A stretch of DNA of 64,000 nt from Zobellia amurskyensis (GTDB lineage: Bacteria > Bacteroidota > Bacteroidia > Flavobacteriales > Flavobacteriaceae), in contig NZ_RCNR01000011.1 of NCBI RefSeq assembly GCF_009725985.1, forward strand, positions 1-64,000. Reading direction: 5' to 3'. A program made the position numbers and the translations under genes. Position 1 is the stretch's first letter. Each line of letters opens with the position of its first letter. The notes under the pieces were generated by a model. The model saw only the letters and a list, made by a program, of their open reading frames with translations, made no database searches and was not told the origin of the DNA. This document shows positions 18,317 through 27,096 of this stretch, one piece after another.

Positions 18317-19363
18317 ATGATTCAATTAGACGAAAAAATATATTTTTATTTACTGGCCGTAATACCGGTCATCATCGTCTTGTTCGCACTTTTGCAACTA
18401 TGGAAAAAGCGGACACAGAAAAAATTTGCCGAAACCCAGCTGTTAAAACGGTTATCACCGGATAAGTCCAATTTTAAATCCAGCTTAAAACTCTTATTCT
18501 TTTTATTAGGCCTTACCTTTCTAACATTAGGTTTGGTAAATCCTAAAATTGGGACAAAACTAGAAACTGTAAAAAGAGAAGGTGTAGATGTGGTCTTTGC
18601 CGTAGATGTCTCTAAGAGTATGCTCGCAGAAGATATTGCACCCAACCGTTTGGAAAAGTCAAAACGTTTGGTTTCTGAAATCATCAATCAATTGGCAAGT
18701 GACCGTATTGGTATTATAGCCTATGCAGGACAAGCTTTTCCTCAATTACCGATTACAACGGATTATGGTGCGGCTAAAATGTTCCTACAAAGTATGAACA
18801 CAGATATGCTTACCTCACAAGGAACAGCTATCAACGAGGCAATTAATCTGGCCACAACATATTACAATGATGAAGAACAGACCAATCGGGTACTTTTTAT
18901 AATTTCAGATGGGGAAGATCATTCAGAGGGTGATGCAAAAGATGCCGTAGAAAAAGCCGTAGACGAAGGTATTCGCATTTTCACCATTGGAGTAGGGAAA
19001 ACCAAGGGAGCGCCCATTCCTATAAAAAGAAACGGGGTTGTAGAAAGTCTAAAAAAGGACTCCCAAGGAGAGGTCGTAATTACCAAACTGAACGAAGATG
19101 TGCTCATTGAGATCGCAGAAGATGGTAATGGTGAATACATTAACGGCTCAAATACGGAAGAAGCTGTTGAATACATAAAGGAACAGCTCCTTCAGATGGA
19201 CAAAAAAGAGTTTGAAGCCAAGCAATTTGCAGAATTTAAAGACCAGTTTCAATGGTTTTTAGGTATTGGATTGTTGTTTTTACTATTGGATGTCTTTGTT
19301 CTTGACAAACGAACAAAATGGCTTAAAAAGCTGAATTTATTCAACGAAAAAGAAATAGAATAA
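18317..19363 (+). CDS. batB: BatB, VWA-domain inner membrane protein
   Basis: Paralogue of BatA, 348 residues, with the same arrangement: N-terminal helices (about 10-28 and 56-75), VWA domain with D97-V-S-K-S101 and the ISDGEDHSEGD segment, and a C-terminal helix (about 312-330). In Bat systems BatA and BatB are proposed to form a membrane complex with BatC. It is separated from batC by a single base, which supports co-translation. Confidence 0.9.
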   Translation: MIQLDEKIYFYLLAVIPVIIVLFALLQLWKKRTQKKFAETQLLKRLSPDKSNFKSSLKLLFFLLGLTFLTLGLVNPKIGTKLETVKREGVDVVFAVDVSKSMLAEDIAPNRLEKSKRLVSEIINQLASDRIGIIAYAGQAFPQLPITTDYGAAKMFLQSMNTDMLTSQGTAINEAINLATTYYNDEEQTNRVLFIISDGEDHSEGDAKDAVEKAVDEGIRIFTIGVGKTKGAPIPIKRNGVVESLKKDSQGEVVITKLNEDVLIEIAEDGNGEYINGSNTEEAVEYIKEQLLQMDKKEFEAKQFAEFKDQFQWFLGIGLLFLLLDVFVLDKRTKWLKKLNLFNEKEIE

Positions 19364-19364
19364 A

Positions 19365-20219
19365 ATGGGAAAAATTGTTTTCATATTGTTTTTTATCGGT
19401 TTCGTTTCTTTTGCACAAGAAGAAGAAAAAGAGCGTGAACAAGCTCTTGATGAATCAAAAAATCTAACCTGGGAGGCCAACAAAGAGCTTTCAGAAGATA
19501 ATTTTGTAGATGCCGAAGTAGATTACAGAAAGGCTATTGCCAAAAGTGACGAGAACTCGGCTGCACCTTACAACCTGGCCAACGCTTATTACAACAAAGA
19601 AACATACAGCGAAGCTTTTGGCCGCTACAAACAAGCTGGCGAACTGGCTACCGACAAAGCTGACAAGCACCGTGCTTACCATAACATGGGCAATGTGTTC
19701 ATGAAAAGAAAAGAGTATCAAAAAGCAGTAGAAGCCTATAAAGAAGCACTTCGCAACGACCCTAAGGACGAAGAAACCCGTTATAATCTAGCTTTGGCGA
19801 AAAAAATGCTCGAAAAAGAACAGGAGCAGAACGATCAAAACCAGGATAATAAGGATCAAGAGGACAAAAACGACCAGAAAGACGAAAACGAGGACAAAAA
19901 AGACGGAGACAACAAGGAAGAGAACCAAGACCAAGATAAAAAGGACGAAGGAGACAAGGGAGACGAAGGCGATAAGAACGAAGAACAAAAAGACGAGAAC
20001 AAAGAGGGCGAAGGTGATGAAAAGGAAGAGCAGAAGAAACAACCTGACCAAGGAGATAAGCCCCAAGAACAGCAACAACAGCCCCGTCCCAACCAATTAA
20101 GCAAACAACAGGTACAGAATCTTCTGGAAGCCATGCAGAACGAAGAGAAAAAAGTACAAGAAAAAATAGACGCCCAGAAAGTAAAAGGTGTTAAGGTTAA
20201 AAACGAAAAAGATTGGTAA
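19365..20219 (+). CDS. batC: BatC, TPR protein with long charged tail
   Basis: Secreted or membrane-anchored TPR protein of 284 residues. A short hydrophobic N terminus (about 3-17, FVSFAQ) looks like a signal peptide. Tetratricopeptide repeats occupy about 30-145 (SAAPYNLANAYYNKETYSEAFGRYK, then HRAYHNMGNVFMKRKEYQKAVEAYKEAL shown here only in outline). Residues about 146-245 are an extreme low-complexity stretch of Glu, Asp, Lys, Gln and Asn, followed by a Gln-rich part and the conserved NQLSKQQVQNLLEAMQNEE end. The charged tail is usual for BatC, and it creates long spurious open frames on the other strand. TPRs suggest a scaffold for BatA and BatB. Confidence 0.88.
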   Translation: MGKIVFILFFIGFVSFAQEEEKEREQALDESKNLTWEANKELSEDNFVDAEVDYRKAIAKSDENSAAPYNLANAYYNKETYSEAFGRYKQAGELATDKADKHRAYHNMGNVFMKRKEYQKAVEAYKEALRNDPKDEETRYNLALAKKMLEKEQEQNDQNQDNKDQEDKNDQKDENEDKKDGDNKEENQDQDKKDEGDKGDEGDKNEEQKDENKEGEGDEKEEQKKQPDQGDKPQEQQQQPRPNQLSKQQVQNLLEAMQNEEKKVQEKIDAQKVKGVKVKNEKDW

Positions 20220-22003
20220 AGACCAGTATACATAGAATTCTTTTAGCATTATTTTCTATAATGCTCGTTGTTTTTTCGGTGAACGCGCAAGATGACGCGG
20301 GCATTACCTTTGAGATGAAACTCAGCAAGGACAAACTGGGCATCAATGAAAGGTTACGGGTAGATTTCACCATGAATAAAGATGGCGACAATTTTAATCC
20401 TCCGGATTTTCAGGGCTTCAGGGTCTTGATGGGGCCATCTCAATCTATAAGTTCCTCATGGATCAATGGAGTACGTAGTTATTCTAAAACTTACTCCTAC
20501 ACCTTAGCGCCTACCACCAGAGGCAATATGACCATTAAACAAGCCACTATTGTCATTGATGGAAAAACCTATAAGTCGCTATCAAAAAACGTTGAAGTTA
20601 CCGCTGCCGTTGACAAACCTAGCGACCAAATGACGGTAGATGATGTAGCTGATGAAAGTCTTCATCTCGTGGCCGAAGTTTCCAAAACCGACCCATATCT
20701 AAACGAGGGCCTAAGTGTTGTTTATAAACTCTATGTAAGTCCTTCCATTAGCGTATCCAACTATCAACCACTGGACAACCCCAAATACAATAACTTTTGG
20801 AGCCAAGACATTCCTGTTTCCAGACCAGTTGCTGAAAATGGTACCTACAAAGGAAAGCCATACAGATACGTAATCTTAAAACGAGTGGTACTCTACCCTC
20901 AAAAATCTGGGAAACTGGAAATAGAACCGCTTTCGCTAGATGTTACGGTAGATGTTCCCTCTAATAAAAGAGATTTCTTTGGTGGTCGTATTTACTCCCA
21001 AACAAACAAAACGGTTTCCGCCGGTAAACGTACCATTAATGTAAAACCATTACCGGAGAAAGGAAAACCTGTCAATTTTAGTGGAGCCGTTGGTAATTTT
21101 GATTTTTCGGTAACAACAAGTAAAACCGTTTTAAACGCTTCGGAATCTTTACAGGCAAAGGTGGAAGTTAATGGTAAAGGAAATTTAAAACTCTTTCAAT
21201 TGCCCGAGCCCAACTTACCCGGCTCACTAGAAGTATATGAACCTGAGTTTAGCGAAAATGTAAGAACTACAGTATCTGGCTCACAAGGTAAGGTAAGTAA
21301 TAGTTATACGATTGTCCCGTCCTTTAAGGGCAAATACCCTATTCCAGGTATATCCTTCACTTACTTTGATCCTAGCGCAAAATCATACAAAACGATTACC
21401 TCAGATGAAATCGTAATCAATGTAAAAGAAGGTCCTACGAATTCAAGTATTGGTAGTGCAGTAGACGGAGGAGCAAATAATAAACAAAGCGTTGCCGTAG
21501 GAAATCAATTCAATTTTTTAAAGCTAAGCCCAAATTTGACCCCTATAAGCTCTAGTGCCTTTTTCGGCTCCAGAAGCTATTACATGTGGTTATTATTACC
21601 ATTGGTATTGATTCCTCTTGCCATATTGTTTGGTAAAAAACGAGAAGCAATAGCGAGTGACGTAGTAGGTAATAAGGTGAGAAAAGCTAATAAATTAGCA
21701 AGAAAGTATCTTTCCAAAGCTAAAAAAGAGCTAGGTAATAAAGAGGCTTTTTACATTGCTTTGGAAAAGGCGTTACACAATTATTTAAAAGCGAAACTTA
21801 AGATAGAGACCTCAGAATTCAGCAAGGATAAAATAGCATCTCTTTTGAGCGAAAAACAGGTAGACAGCACTACCAACGAAGGATTTATTTCCTTGCTCAA
21901 GAACTGTGAAATGGCACGCTATAGTCCCTTTTCGGATGTACAGATGCAACAGGATTATGATAAAGCAAGCGAAGTAATATCGTATTTGGACAAACAACTC
22001 TAA
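20213..22003 (+). CDS. batD: BatD (oxygen tolerance protein)
   Basis: Secreted, C-terminally anchored protein of 596 residues. A signal peptide (residues 1-25, ending VFSVNAQ) is followed by repeated beta-sandwich segments, then one transmembrane helix (about 462-480, YYMWLLLPLVLIPLAILFG) and a cytoplasmic helical tail. The start is a TTG at 20213 that overlaps the end of batC by seven bases; the first in-frame ATG would cut off most of the signal peptide, so TTG is preferred. BatD is proposed to work in the periplasm with the BatA and BatB VWA proteins. Confidence 0.88.
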   Translation: MVKTSIHRILLALFSIMLVVFSVNAQDDAGITFEMKLSKDKLGINERLRVDFTMNKDGDNFNPPDFQGFRVLMGPSQSISSSWINGVRSYSKTYSYTLAPTTRGNMTIKQATIVIDGKTYKSLSKNVEVTAAVDKPSDQMTVDDVADESLHLVAEVSKTDPYLNEGLSVVYKLYVSPSISVSNYQPLDNPKYNNFWSQDIPVSRPVAENGTYKGKPYRYVILKRVVLYPQKSGKLEIEPLSLDVTVDVPSNKRDFFGGRIYSQTNKTVSAGKRTINVKPLPEKGKPVNFSGAVGNFDFSVTTSKTVLNASESLQAKVEVNGKGNLKLFQLPEPNLPGSLEVYEPEFSENVRTTVSGSQGKVSNSYTIVPSFKGKYPIPGISFTYFDPSAKSYKTITSDEIVINVKEGPTNSSIGSAVDGGANNKQSVAVGNQFNFLKLSPNLTPISSSAFFGSRSYYMWLLLPLVLIPLAILFGKKREAIASDVVGNKVRKANKLARKYLSKAKKELGNKEAFYIALEKALHNYLKAKLKIETSEFSKDKIASLLSEKQVDSTTNEGFISLLKNCEMARYSPFSDVQMQQDYDKASEVISYLDKQL

Positions 22004-22039
22004 CGAAAAAATAAAAATATTCAATTTCAAAATCACGAA

Positions 22040-22798
22040 GTGAAAAATATACTCTTCATACTTGTTTCCTTTCTAACCTTAACGGTTTCCGCCCAGAACA
22101 ATGCTTTGTTTGATAAGGCCACGGAAGCCTATAACGTGGGCGAGTACCAAAAGGCGGTAGATAGCTATTTGGAGATTTTGGACAATGGAAAACATTCCGC
22201 AGAGCTATATTACAACTTAGGCAATGCCTACTACAAGCTTAACCAGGTTGCCCCAAGTATTTATTACTATGAAAAGGCTCTTTTACTAAACCCCAATGAC
22301 AACGAAATAAAGAACAACTTAGGTTACGCCCAAAATATGACCTTAGACGCCATTGACAAAATGCCGACAACAGGGCTTTCCAAAATTTACGACAGTATTA
22401 TTGGCACTTTATCTTACGACCAATGGGCATATGTATCCATTGTCTTTATGGTACTTTTTGTGCTGCTATATATTGCATTTTACTACTTTCACTATTCTTC
22501 CAGAAAGCGATTGGCGTTTATTTTTAGCATCATCTCGCTTCTAATTATGATAACCTCCGTGGTGTTCGCTTTTCTACAGTACAATAAGTTCAAAGCAGAC
22601 CAGCCCGCCATTGTGTTCGCAAAAGAAGCCAGTGTAAAAGCCGAACCCAACAAAAGAGGTCTAGAGGCTTTTGCTCTTCACGAGGGCACAAAGGTCATTG
22701 TTATGGAAGAACTTAATGACTGGAAAAAGATTCGTATTTCTGATGGTACTACAGGCTGGATTCAGGCTGAGGATATAAAAATCTTAAAAGATTTTTAA
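22040..22798 (+). CDS. batE: BatE, TPR and SH3 domain protein
   Basis: Last gene of the Bat cluster, 252 residues. A signal peptide (about 1-18, ending TVSAQ) precedes TPR repeats (about 20-105), two adjacent transmembrane helices (about 128-150 and 156-180) and a C-terminal bacterial SH3-like domain (about 190-250, ending in GWIQAEDIKIL), which may contact cell wall or peptides. The start is a GTG at 22040, directly followed by the signal peptide. No clear terminator follows. Confidence 0.88.
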   Translation: MKNILFILVSFLTLTVSAQNNALFDKATEAYNVGEYQKAVDSYLEILDNGKHSAELYYNLGNAYYKLNQVAPSIYYYEKALLLNPNDNEIKNNLGYAQNMTLDAIDKMPTTGLSKIYDSIIGTLSYDQWAYVSIVFMVLFVLLYIAFYYFHYSSRKRLAFIFSIISLLIMITSVVFAFLQYNKFKADQPAIVFAKEASVKAEPNKRGLEAFALHEGTKVIVMEELNDWKKIRISDGTTGWIQAEDIKILKDF

Positions 22799-22857
22799 TA
22801 TTTCCTTAACGAGGATTAAAAAGGTTGGTGTTATATTTGCGTTTGTTACAAACTTCT

Positions 22858-23154
22858 ATGAAAATTTTCGCTCGTTTTCTTTTGCTTTCCTTTTGGCTAT
22901 TTGCCATAACGGCTCCGAGCGTTATAACTTTGCTAGACGTTGACAACCCAATTATTGTAACGAACCTCAATGAAGAGGAGCAACAAGAAACTGGTAAAAA
23001 ATCTCCGTTAGAAGAAAAATTCGTAAACGATAATTACTTCAACTTTTCTCTGATAGCACTGTCAGAACACGCTACTATGGGCCATTATTACATGATGGGC
23101 TATATAGATTTCACTCTTGATATTCTTCTTCCTCCACCTGAACATATTAGTTAA
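22858..23154 (+). CDS. Small unknown membrane-anchored protein ahead of the SulP gene
   Basis: Not assignable to a known family by me. The product has 98 residues: an N-terminal hydrophobic segment (about 5-25, RFLLLSFWLFAITAPSVITL), an acidic stretch (NEEEQQETGKK) and a C-terminal part ending LPPPEHIS. The ATG at 22858 is preferred to an in-frame upstream TTG because a -7-like box TATATTTG (22832-22839) lies inside the longer version. Small proteins with an ITAPS-VITLLD start and a PPPE end occur beside SulP genes in other flavobacteria as far as I recall, which would suggest a link with transport, but this is inference. It has no batE-type features despite its position. Confidence 0.6.
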   Translation: MKIFARFLLLSFWLFAITAPSVITLLDVDNPIIVTNLNEEEQQETGKKSPLEEKFVNDNYFNFSLIALSEHATMGHYYMMGYIDFTLDILLPPPEHIS

Positions 23155-23229
23155 TCTTTTCAGACAATTTATTTCGATTAGCTAAAAACTTGTCCTCGAT
23201 TTTCATTGGGGACGAAACTATTTTATTAT

Positions 23230-24822
23230 ATGTTCAAAAATTTAAAAAGCGACCTTCCCGCAAGTGTCGTAGTATTCTTTGTGGCCCTACCCCTATGTTT
23301 GGGTATAGCCTTAGCCAGTGGCGCCCCATTGTTTTCGGGCTTAATTGCCGGTATAATTGGCGGTATTTTTGTTGGAGCGCTTAGTGGTTCAAAAATTGGT
23401 GTAAGTGGTCCGGCGGCAGGATTAGCCGCAATAGTATTGACCGCTATTGGTACATTAGGAGGTTTTGAAAACTTTTTGGTGGCCGTAGTTCTAGGTGGAG
23501 CTATCCAGATGATATTTGGGATTTTAAAAGCAGGTATCATAGGATATTATTTTCCGTCTTCCGTAATTAAAGGAATGCTTACCGGTATAGGTATCATTAT
23601 CATACTAAAACAAATTCCACATTTTTTTGGTTATGACCCTGATCCAGAAGGAGATTGGGCCTTTTTTCAAGTAGATGGAGAAAACACCTTCTCAGAAATT
23701 TTCAATACCGTTAATAATATTAGCCCAGGTGCTACATTGGTCGCTATCTTAGGGCTATCTATTTTATTATTATGGGACAAGGTACTTTCCAAAAAAGGAA
23801 GAATTTTTCAATTGATTCAAGGGCCTTTGGTTGCCGTTGCAGTAGGAATTATCTTTTTCATAGTAACTCAAAATAGCGAGGTATTGGCTATTTCTTCAGA
23901 TCATTTGGTAAGCGTACCAATTCCTGAGGATGCAGCCTCATTCTTAGGGCAGTTCAGTTTCCCTAATTTTTCAGCAATCACAAATCCTGAAGTTTGGATT
24001 ACTGCTTTCACCATTGCCTTAGTAGCCAGTCTTGAGACTTTATTATGTGTTGAGGCTACTGACAAGTTAGATCCTCAAAAGAACGTGACACCTACAAACC
24101 GTGAATTGCTTGCTCAAGGAGCAGGTAACGTATTATCTGGTTTAATAGGAGGTCTTCCTATCACTCAAGTAATTGTTCGTAGCTCGGCCAACATACAATC
24201 AGGAGGAAAATCAAAGATGTCCGCTATTCTACATGGTATTCTTCTATTGATTTCTGTAATCCTTATTCCAAAGTTATTGAACATGATTCCTTTGTCCGTA
24301 TTGGCGGCCATTCTTTTTATAGTTGGTTACAAACTGGCAAAGCCTGCCCTTTTTGCAAAAATGTACAAATTAGGCTGGAAGCAATTTGTTCCTTTTACAG
24401 TTACGGTAGTAGGAATTGTATTTACAGATTTGCTCGTGGGAATTAGCCTAGGTTTAGCCGTTGGTGTGGTAGTTATTTTAATCAAAAGTTACCAGAACTC
24501 ACACTTTCTACATATTGAAGATGTTAGTAACGGAAAACATAAAATAAAAATGACCCTTGCAGAAGAAGTGACCTTTTTTAACAAAGGCGCCATTCTTAAA
24601 GAACTTGACAGCTTACCAAGAGATACTTATTTAGAACTAAATTTACTTAAAACAAGATACCTTGATTTAGATATTATAGAAATTCTAGAAGATTTCTCCA
24701 TAAAGGCCAAAGAGCGAAACATAGACATTCAACTCGTTTCAAAACGAGGTGTAGTAGAAAACCCATCAAGTTTTATTGAGTTTTTTAAGACAAGACCTAA
24801 ATCTAAACTAAGTTTAAGTTAA
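23230..24822 (+). CDS. SulP-family inorganic anion transporter (first copy)
   Basis: Inner-membrane carrier of 530 residues from the SulP/SLC26 family, whose members move sulfate, bicarbonate or other anions. About 12-14 hydrophobic segments fill residues 10-425, with the family motifs GLIAGIIGGIFVGALSGS and SGPAAGLAA near the N terminus and NRELLAQGAGNVLSGLIGGLP in the middle. A degenerate STAS-like domain follows (about 445-525) without the classical phospho-acceptor motif. The ATG at 23230 is used; an upstream TTG adds eight unlikely residues. It is followed after 5 bp by a UspA-like gene and then by two carbonic anhydrase genes, which makes bicarbonate the favoured substrate; this is inference. 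Confidence 0.85.
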   Translation: MFKNLKSDLPASVVVFFVALPLCLGIALASGAPLFSGLIAGIIGGIFVGALSGSKIGVSGPAAGLAAIVLTAIGTLGGFENFLVAVVLGGAIQMIFGILKAGIIGYYFPSSVIKGMLTGIGIIIILKQIPHFFGYDPDPEGDWAFFQVDGENTFSEIFNTVNNISPGATLVAILGLSILLLWDKVLSKKGRIFQLIQGPLVAVAVGIIFFIVTQNSEVLAISSDHLVSVPIPEDAASFLGQFSFPNFSAITNPEVWITAFTIALVASLETLLCVEATDKLDPQKNVTPTNRELLAQGAGNVLSGLIGGLPITQVIVRSSANIQSGGKSKMSAILHGILLLISVILIPKLLNMIPLSVLAAILFIVGYKLAKPALFAKMYKLGWKQFVPFTVTVVGIVFTDLLVGISLGLAVGVVVILIKSYQNSHFLHIEDVSNGKHKIKMTLAEEVTFFNKGAILKELDSLPRDTYLELNLLKTRYLDLDIIEILEDFSIKAKERNIDIQLVSKRGVVENPSSFIEFFKTRPKSKLSLS

Positions 24823-24827
24823 GCGCT

Positions 24828-25676
24828 ATGAAAGAAAATAAATATAAAATAGCCTTATTCTCAGATTTGGGAGATGGCATGCATAACCTTTTAAAGAGCT
24901 CGGTTAGCCTAGCTAAAATGGTAGAAGGTGAGATAGAGGTTTTTAATGTGAGGAAGCCTACTGATATTATTGAAAAAGACAATCAACTATCGGCTATTCG
25001 GACTATAAATCGTGAATACATCTTAACCGATAAGCGAATGAAAAACATATTATCGCCTATCTCTAAAGATTACGGAGTGAACATTAGCTACTCAAGTACC
25101 TTTGGCAATGTAAAAACCGAAATTGAACGGTATTTAGCTAAGAACAACCCAGATATTATAGTCCTTGGTAGGAGAAAGACGAGGCTTTTCAGTAGAATAG
25201 ATGATAGAATTGCTAATTTTGTTCTAACCATCTTTAAAGGCTCCGTAATGATTGTCTCTGAAGAAAATGGTCTAGAACCAGATATGAAGATTGGCATTGG
25301 AACACTAAACTGTTCCAAAGAATCATCTAGTTCTTCCTTTCCTGAAGCTCTTTTTGCTTACACGGACAGCCCATTAAAGTCTTTTAACATTGTAGACGGC
25401 TCTCACGCAAAGCAACAACAATCTCAGCAATTTTTGGGACAGAAGACTGTGGAATACGTATTTGACTACAATGAAAATACGTTGAAGAAACTTCCAACTT
25501 ATTTATCCAAGAGTAACATTAACCTGTTATTCGTAGAGAGAAAAAAGAAGGAAAAAGAAAGCACTTCTTCACCATTAGCCATGTATGACAAAGTAAAGAA
25601 ACTGGGAATTACCCTTATGATTGCCGGCGAAAAACGCCTGCATCTCAAATATCAAAATAATTTAAAAATAGCATAA
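24828..25676 (+). CDS. Universal stress protein-like (UspA-type) protein
   Basis: Soluble protein of 282 residues with a UspA-type alpha/beta fold in its first half: strand KIALFSDLGDG, then GEIEVFNV, the NPDIIVLGRRK segment and the VMIVSEEN strand. The second half may be a second, diverged Usp domain. The complete ATP-binding G-2x-G-9x-G(S/T) motif is not obvious, so nucleotide binding is uncertain. It sits 5 bp after the first SulP gene and 14 bp before a carbonic anhydrase gene, and may act as a regulator or accessory subunit of the transporter. A second Usp-type gene lies at 62853. Confidence 0.7.
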   Translation: MKENKYKIALFSDLGDGMHNLLKSSVSLAKMVEGEIEVFNVRKPTDIIEKDNQLSAIRTINREYILTDKRMKNILSPISKDYGVNISYSSTFGNVKTEIERYLAKNNPDIIVLGRRKTRLFSRIDDRIANFVLTIFKGSVMIVSEENGLEPDMKIGIGTLNCSKESSSSSFPEALFAYTDSPLKSFNIVDGSHAKQQQSQQFLGQKTVEYVFDYNENTLKKLPTYLSKSNINLLFVERKKKEKESTSSPLAMYDKVKKLGITLMIAGEKRLHLKYQNNLKIA

Positions 25677-25690
25677 TTAAATAGATAAAT

Positions 25691-26317
25691 ATGAAGGCAC
25701 ATACTAAGGAGACACAAGCAACGATGACTCCGGCAAAAGCATTAAACTTTTTACAAGAAGGTAACCAACGCTTTCAAAACAACTTGAAAGCCAACAGAAA
25801 TCTCTTAGAACAGGTAAATGATACCAGTGAAGGTCAATTTCCGTTCGCAACAATTTTGAGCTGTATAGATTCCAGAGTTTCTGCCGAATTGGTTTTTGAC
25901 CAAGGATTGGGCGATATCTTCAGTATCCGTATTGCGGGTAACTTTTCAAATGAAGATATCCTAGGTAGTATGGAATTTGCTTGCAAACTTGCCGCTACTA
26001 AACTAATTGTTGTTTTGGGTCATACTAGTTGTGGTGCCATAAAAGGGGCTTGCGATCATGCTAGATTGGGCAACTTAACCGCTTTAATCAACAAAATAGA
26101 GCCAGCAGTTGAAGCTGTTAAAGAACCTACGGACGAAAGCTTGCGAAATTCAAAAAACCTTGATTTTGTAGATAAAGTTTCTGAAAAGAATGTACTCTTA
26201 ACAATAGAGAATATTCGTAAAAACAGTTCTGTACTGGCAGAAATGGAAGATAAAGGAGAAATCAAGATTGTTGGCGCCATGTACGACATATCTAATGGCG
26301 AAGTAACTTTCTACTAG
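25691..26317 (+). CDS. Beta-class carbonic anhydrase (first copy)
   Basis: Zinc enzyme interconverting CO2 and bicarbonate, 208 residues, cytoplasmic (no signal peptide). The beta-class zinc ligands and catalytic dyad are present: C58-x-D60-x-R62 (SCIDSR) and H111-x-x-C114 (GHTSCG). Active-site motifs RIAGNF and ACKL also match. It is 14 bp downstream of the UspA-like gene and is followed by a strong terminator, so it ends the first part of the SulP cluster. It differs clearly from the second carbonic anhydrase downstream, so the pair is not a recent duplication. Confidence 0.92.
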   Translation: MKAHTKETQATMTPAKALNFLQEGNQRFQNNLKANRNLLEQVNDTSEGQFPFATILSCIDSRVSAELVFDQGLGDIFSIRIAGNFSNEDILGSMEFACKLAATKLIVVLGHTSCGAIKGACDHARLGNLTALINKIEPAVEAVKEPTDESLRNSKNLDFVDKVSEKNVLLTIENIRKNSSVLAEMEDKGEIKIVGAMYDISNGEVTFY

Positions 26318-26340
26318 CATACTGAACATCAAGTAAATAC

Positions 26341-26371
26341 AAAAAGGCCAGTGATGGCATTGGCCTTTTTT
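26341..26371 (+). terminator. Rho-independent terminator after the first carbonic anhydrase gene
   Basis: A perfect 10-bp stem (AAAAAGGCCA at 26341-26350, TGGCCTTTTT at 26361-26370) with a 10-base loop ends in a T run. It separates the SulP-Usp-carbonic anhydrase unit from the second carbonic anhydrase gene, which begins 45 bp further on. Confidence 0.9.
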
Positions 26372-26415
26372 AAATATTACTGTAGAATTAGCCTTATTTT
26401 GTAAAAAATACAACC

Positions 26416-27042
26416 ATGAACCTAGAAACTGTTTTTGAGAACAACGAAAGATGGATTGCTGAAAAACTGGAGACTAGTTCTGATTATTTTAAAGAATTGG
26501 CCACTGGTCAAAACCCTGAGTTACTATATATTGGTTGTTCAGATAGCAGGGTTACCGCAGAAGAGGTTATGGGTGCAAAACCGGGTGAGGTTTTCGTACA
26601 TCGCAATATTGCTAATATGGTAATCAGTATAGACCTTAATGTACTATCCGTTGTTAAATATGCCGTAGATTATTTAAAAGTAAAGCATATCATAGTCTGT
26701 GGTCATTATGCATGTGGAGGCGTAAAAGCCGCCATGCAATCTGCAGATTTAGGTGTTTTAAACCCATGGTTACGTAACATACGTGACGTTTATCGACTTC
26801 ATAAAGAAGAACTCAACGCTATTGAAGACGAAACAAAAAAATATGACAGGTTAGTTGAACTCAACGTAAAGGAACAATGTGTAAACCTGATTAAAACGGC
26901 TGTGGTGCAGAAAGCATACCGCGACCACGGATTAAAAGTACACGGATGGATATTTGATGTGCATACCGGAAAATTGATAGACCTAAAAATAGATTTTGAA
27001 GGCTATCTCAAAAACATAATGGAGATCTATCATTTGGATTGA
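26416..27042 (+). CDS. Beta-class carbonic anhydrase (second copy, Can-like)
   Basis: Second cytoplasmic beta-carbonic anhydrase, 208 residues, resembling the Can/CynT type of Proteobacteria more than the first copy does. Zinc ligands and the dyad are C41-S-D43-S-R45 and H97-Y-A-C100, with the typical VHRNIANMV and GWIFDVHTGKL segments. It is separated from the first copy by a terminator but lies 54 bp ahead of the second SulP gene. Its likely job is to balance bicarbonate for carboxylases and for the neighbouring transporter. Confidence 0.93.
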   Translation: MNLETVFENNERWIAEKLETSSDYFKELATGQNPELLYIGCSDSRVTAEEVMGAKPGEVFVHRNIANMVISIDLNVLSVVKYAVDYLKVKHIIVCGHYACGGVKAAMQSADLGVLNPWLRNIRDVYRLHKEELNAIEDETKKYDRLVELNVKEQCVNLIKTAVVQKAYRDHGLKVHGWIFDVHTGKLIDLKIDFEGYLKNIMEIYHLD

Positions 27043-27096
27043 TCAAGACCGTTCTGTTAAAACTTAAACTAATGTATTACCACTAATCTTAACTCT

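Noticed and set aside
19788..20233. Long minus-strand open frames rich in Leu/Val/Phe or Ser opposite batC
   Set aside because: They are reverse-complement shadows of the Glu/Lys/Asp repeat codons of batC; composition is not protein-like and no start context supports them.
22825..22857. Longer version of the 98-residue protein starting at TTG
   Set aside because: The extension covers the -7-like box and adds residues before the hydrophobic segment that do not look like a signal.
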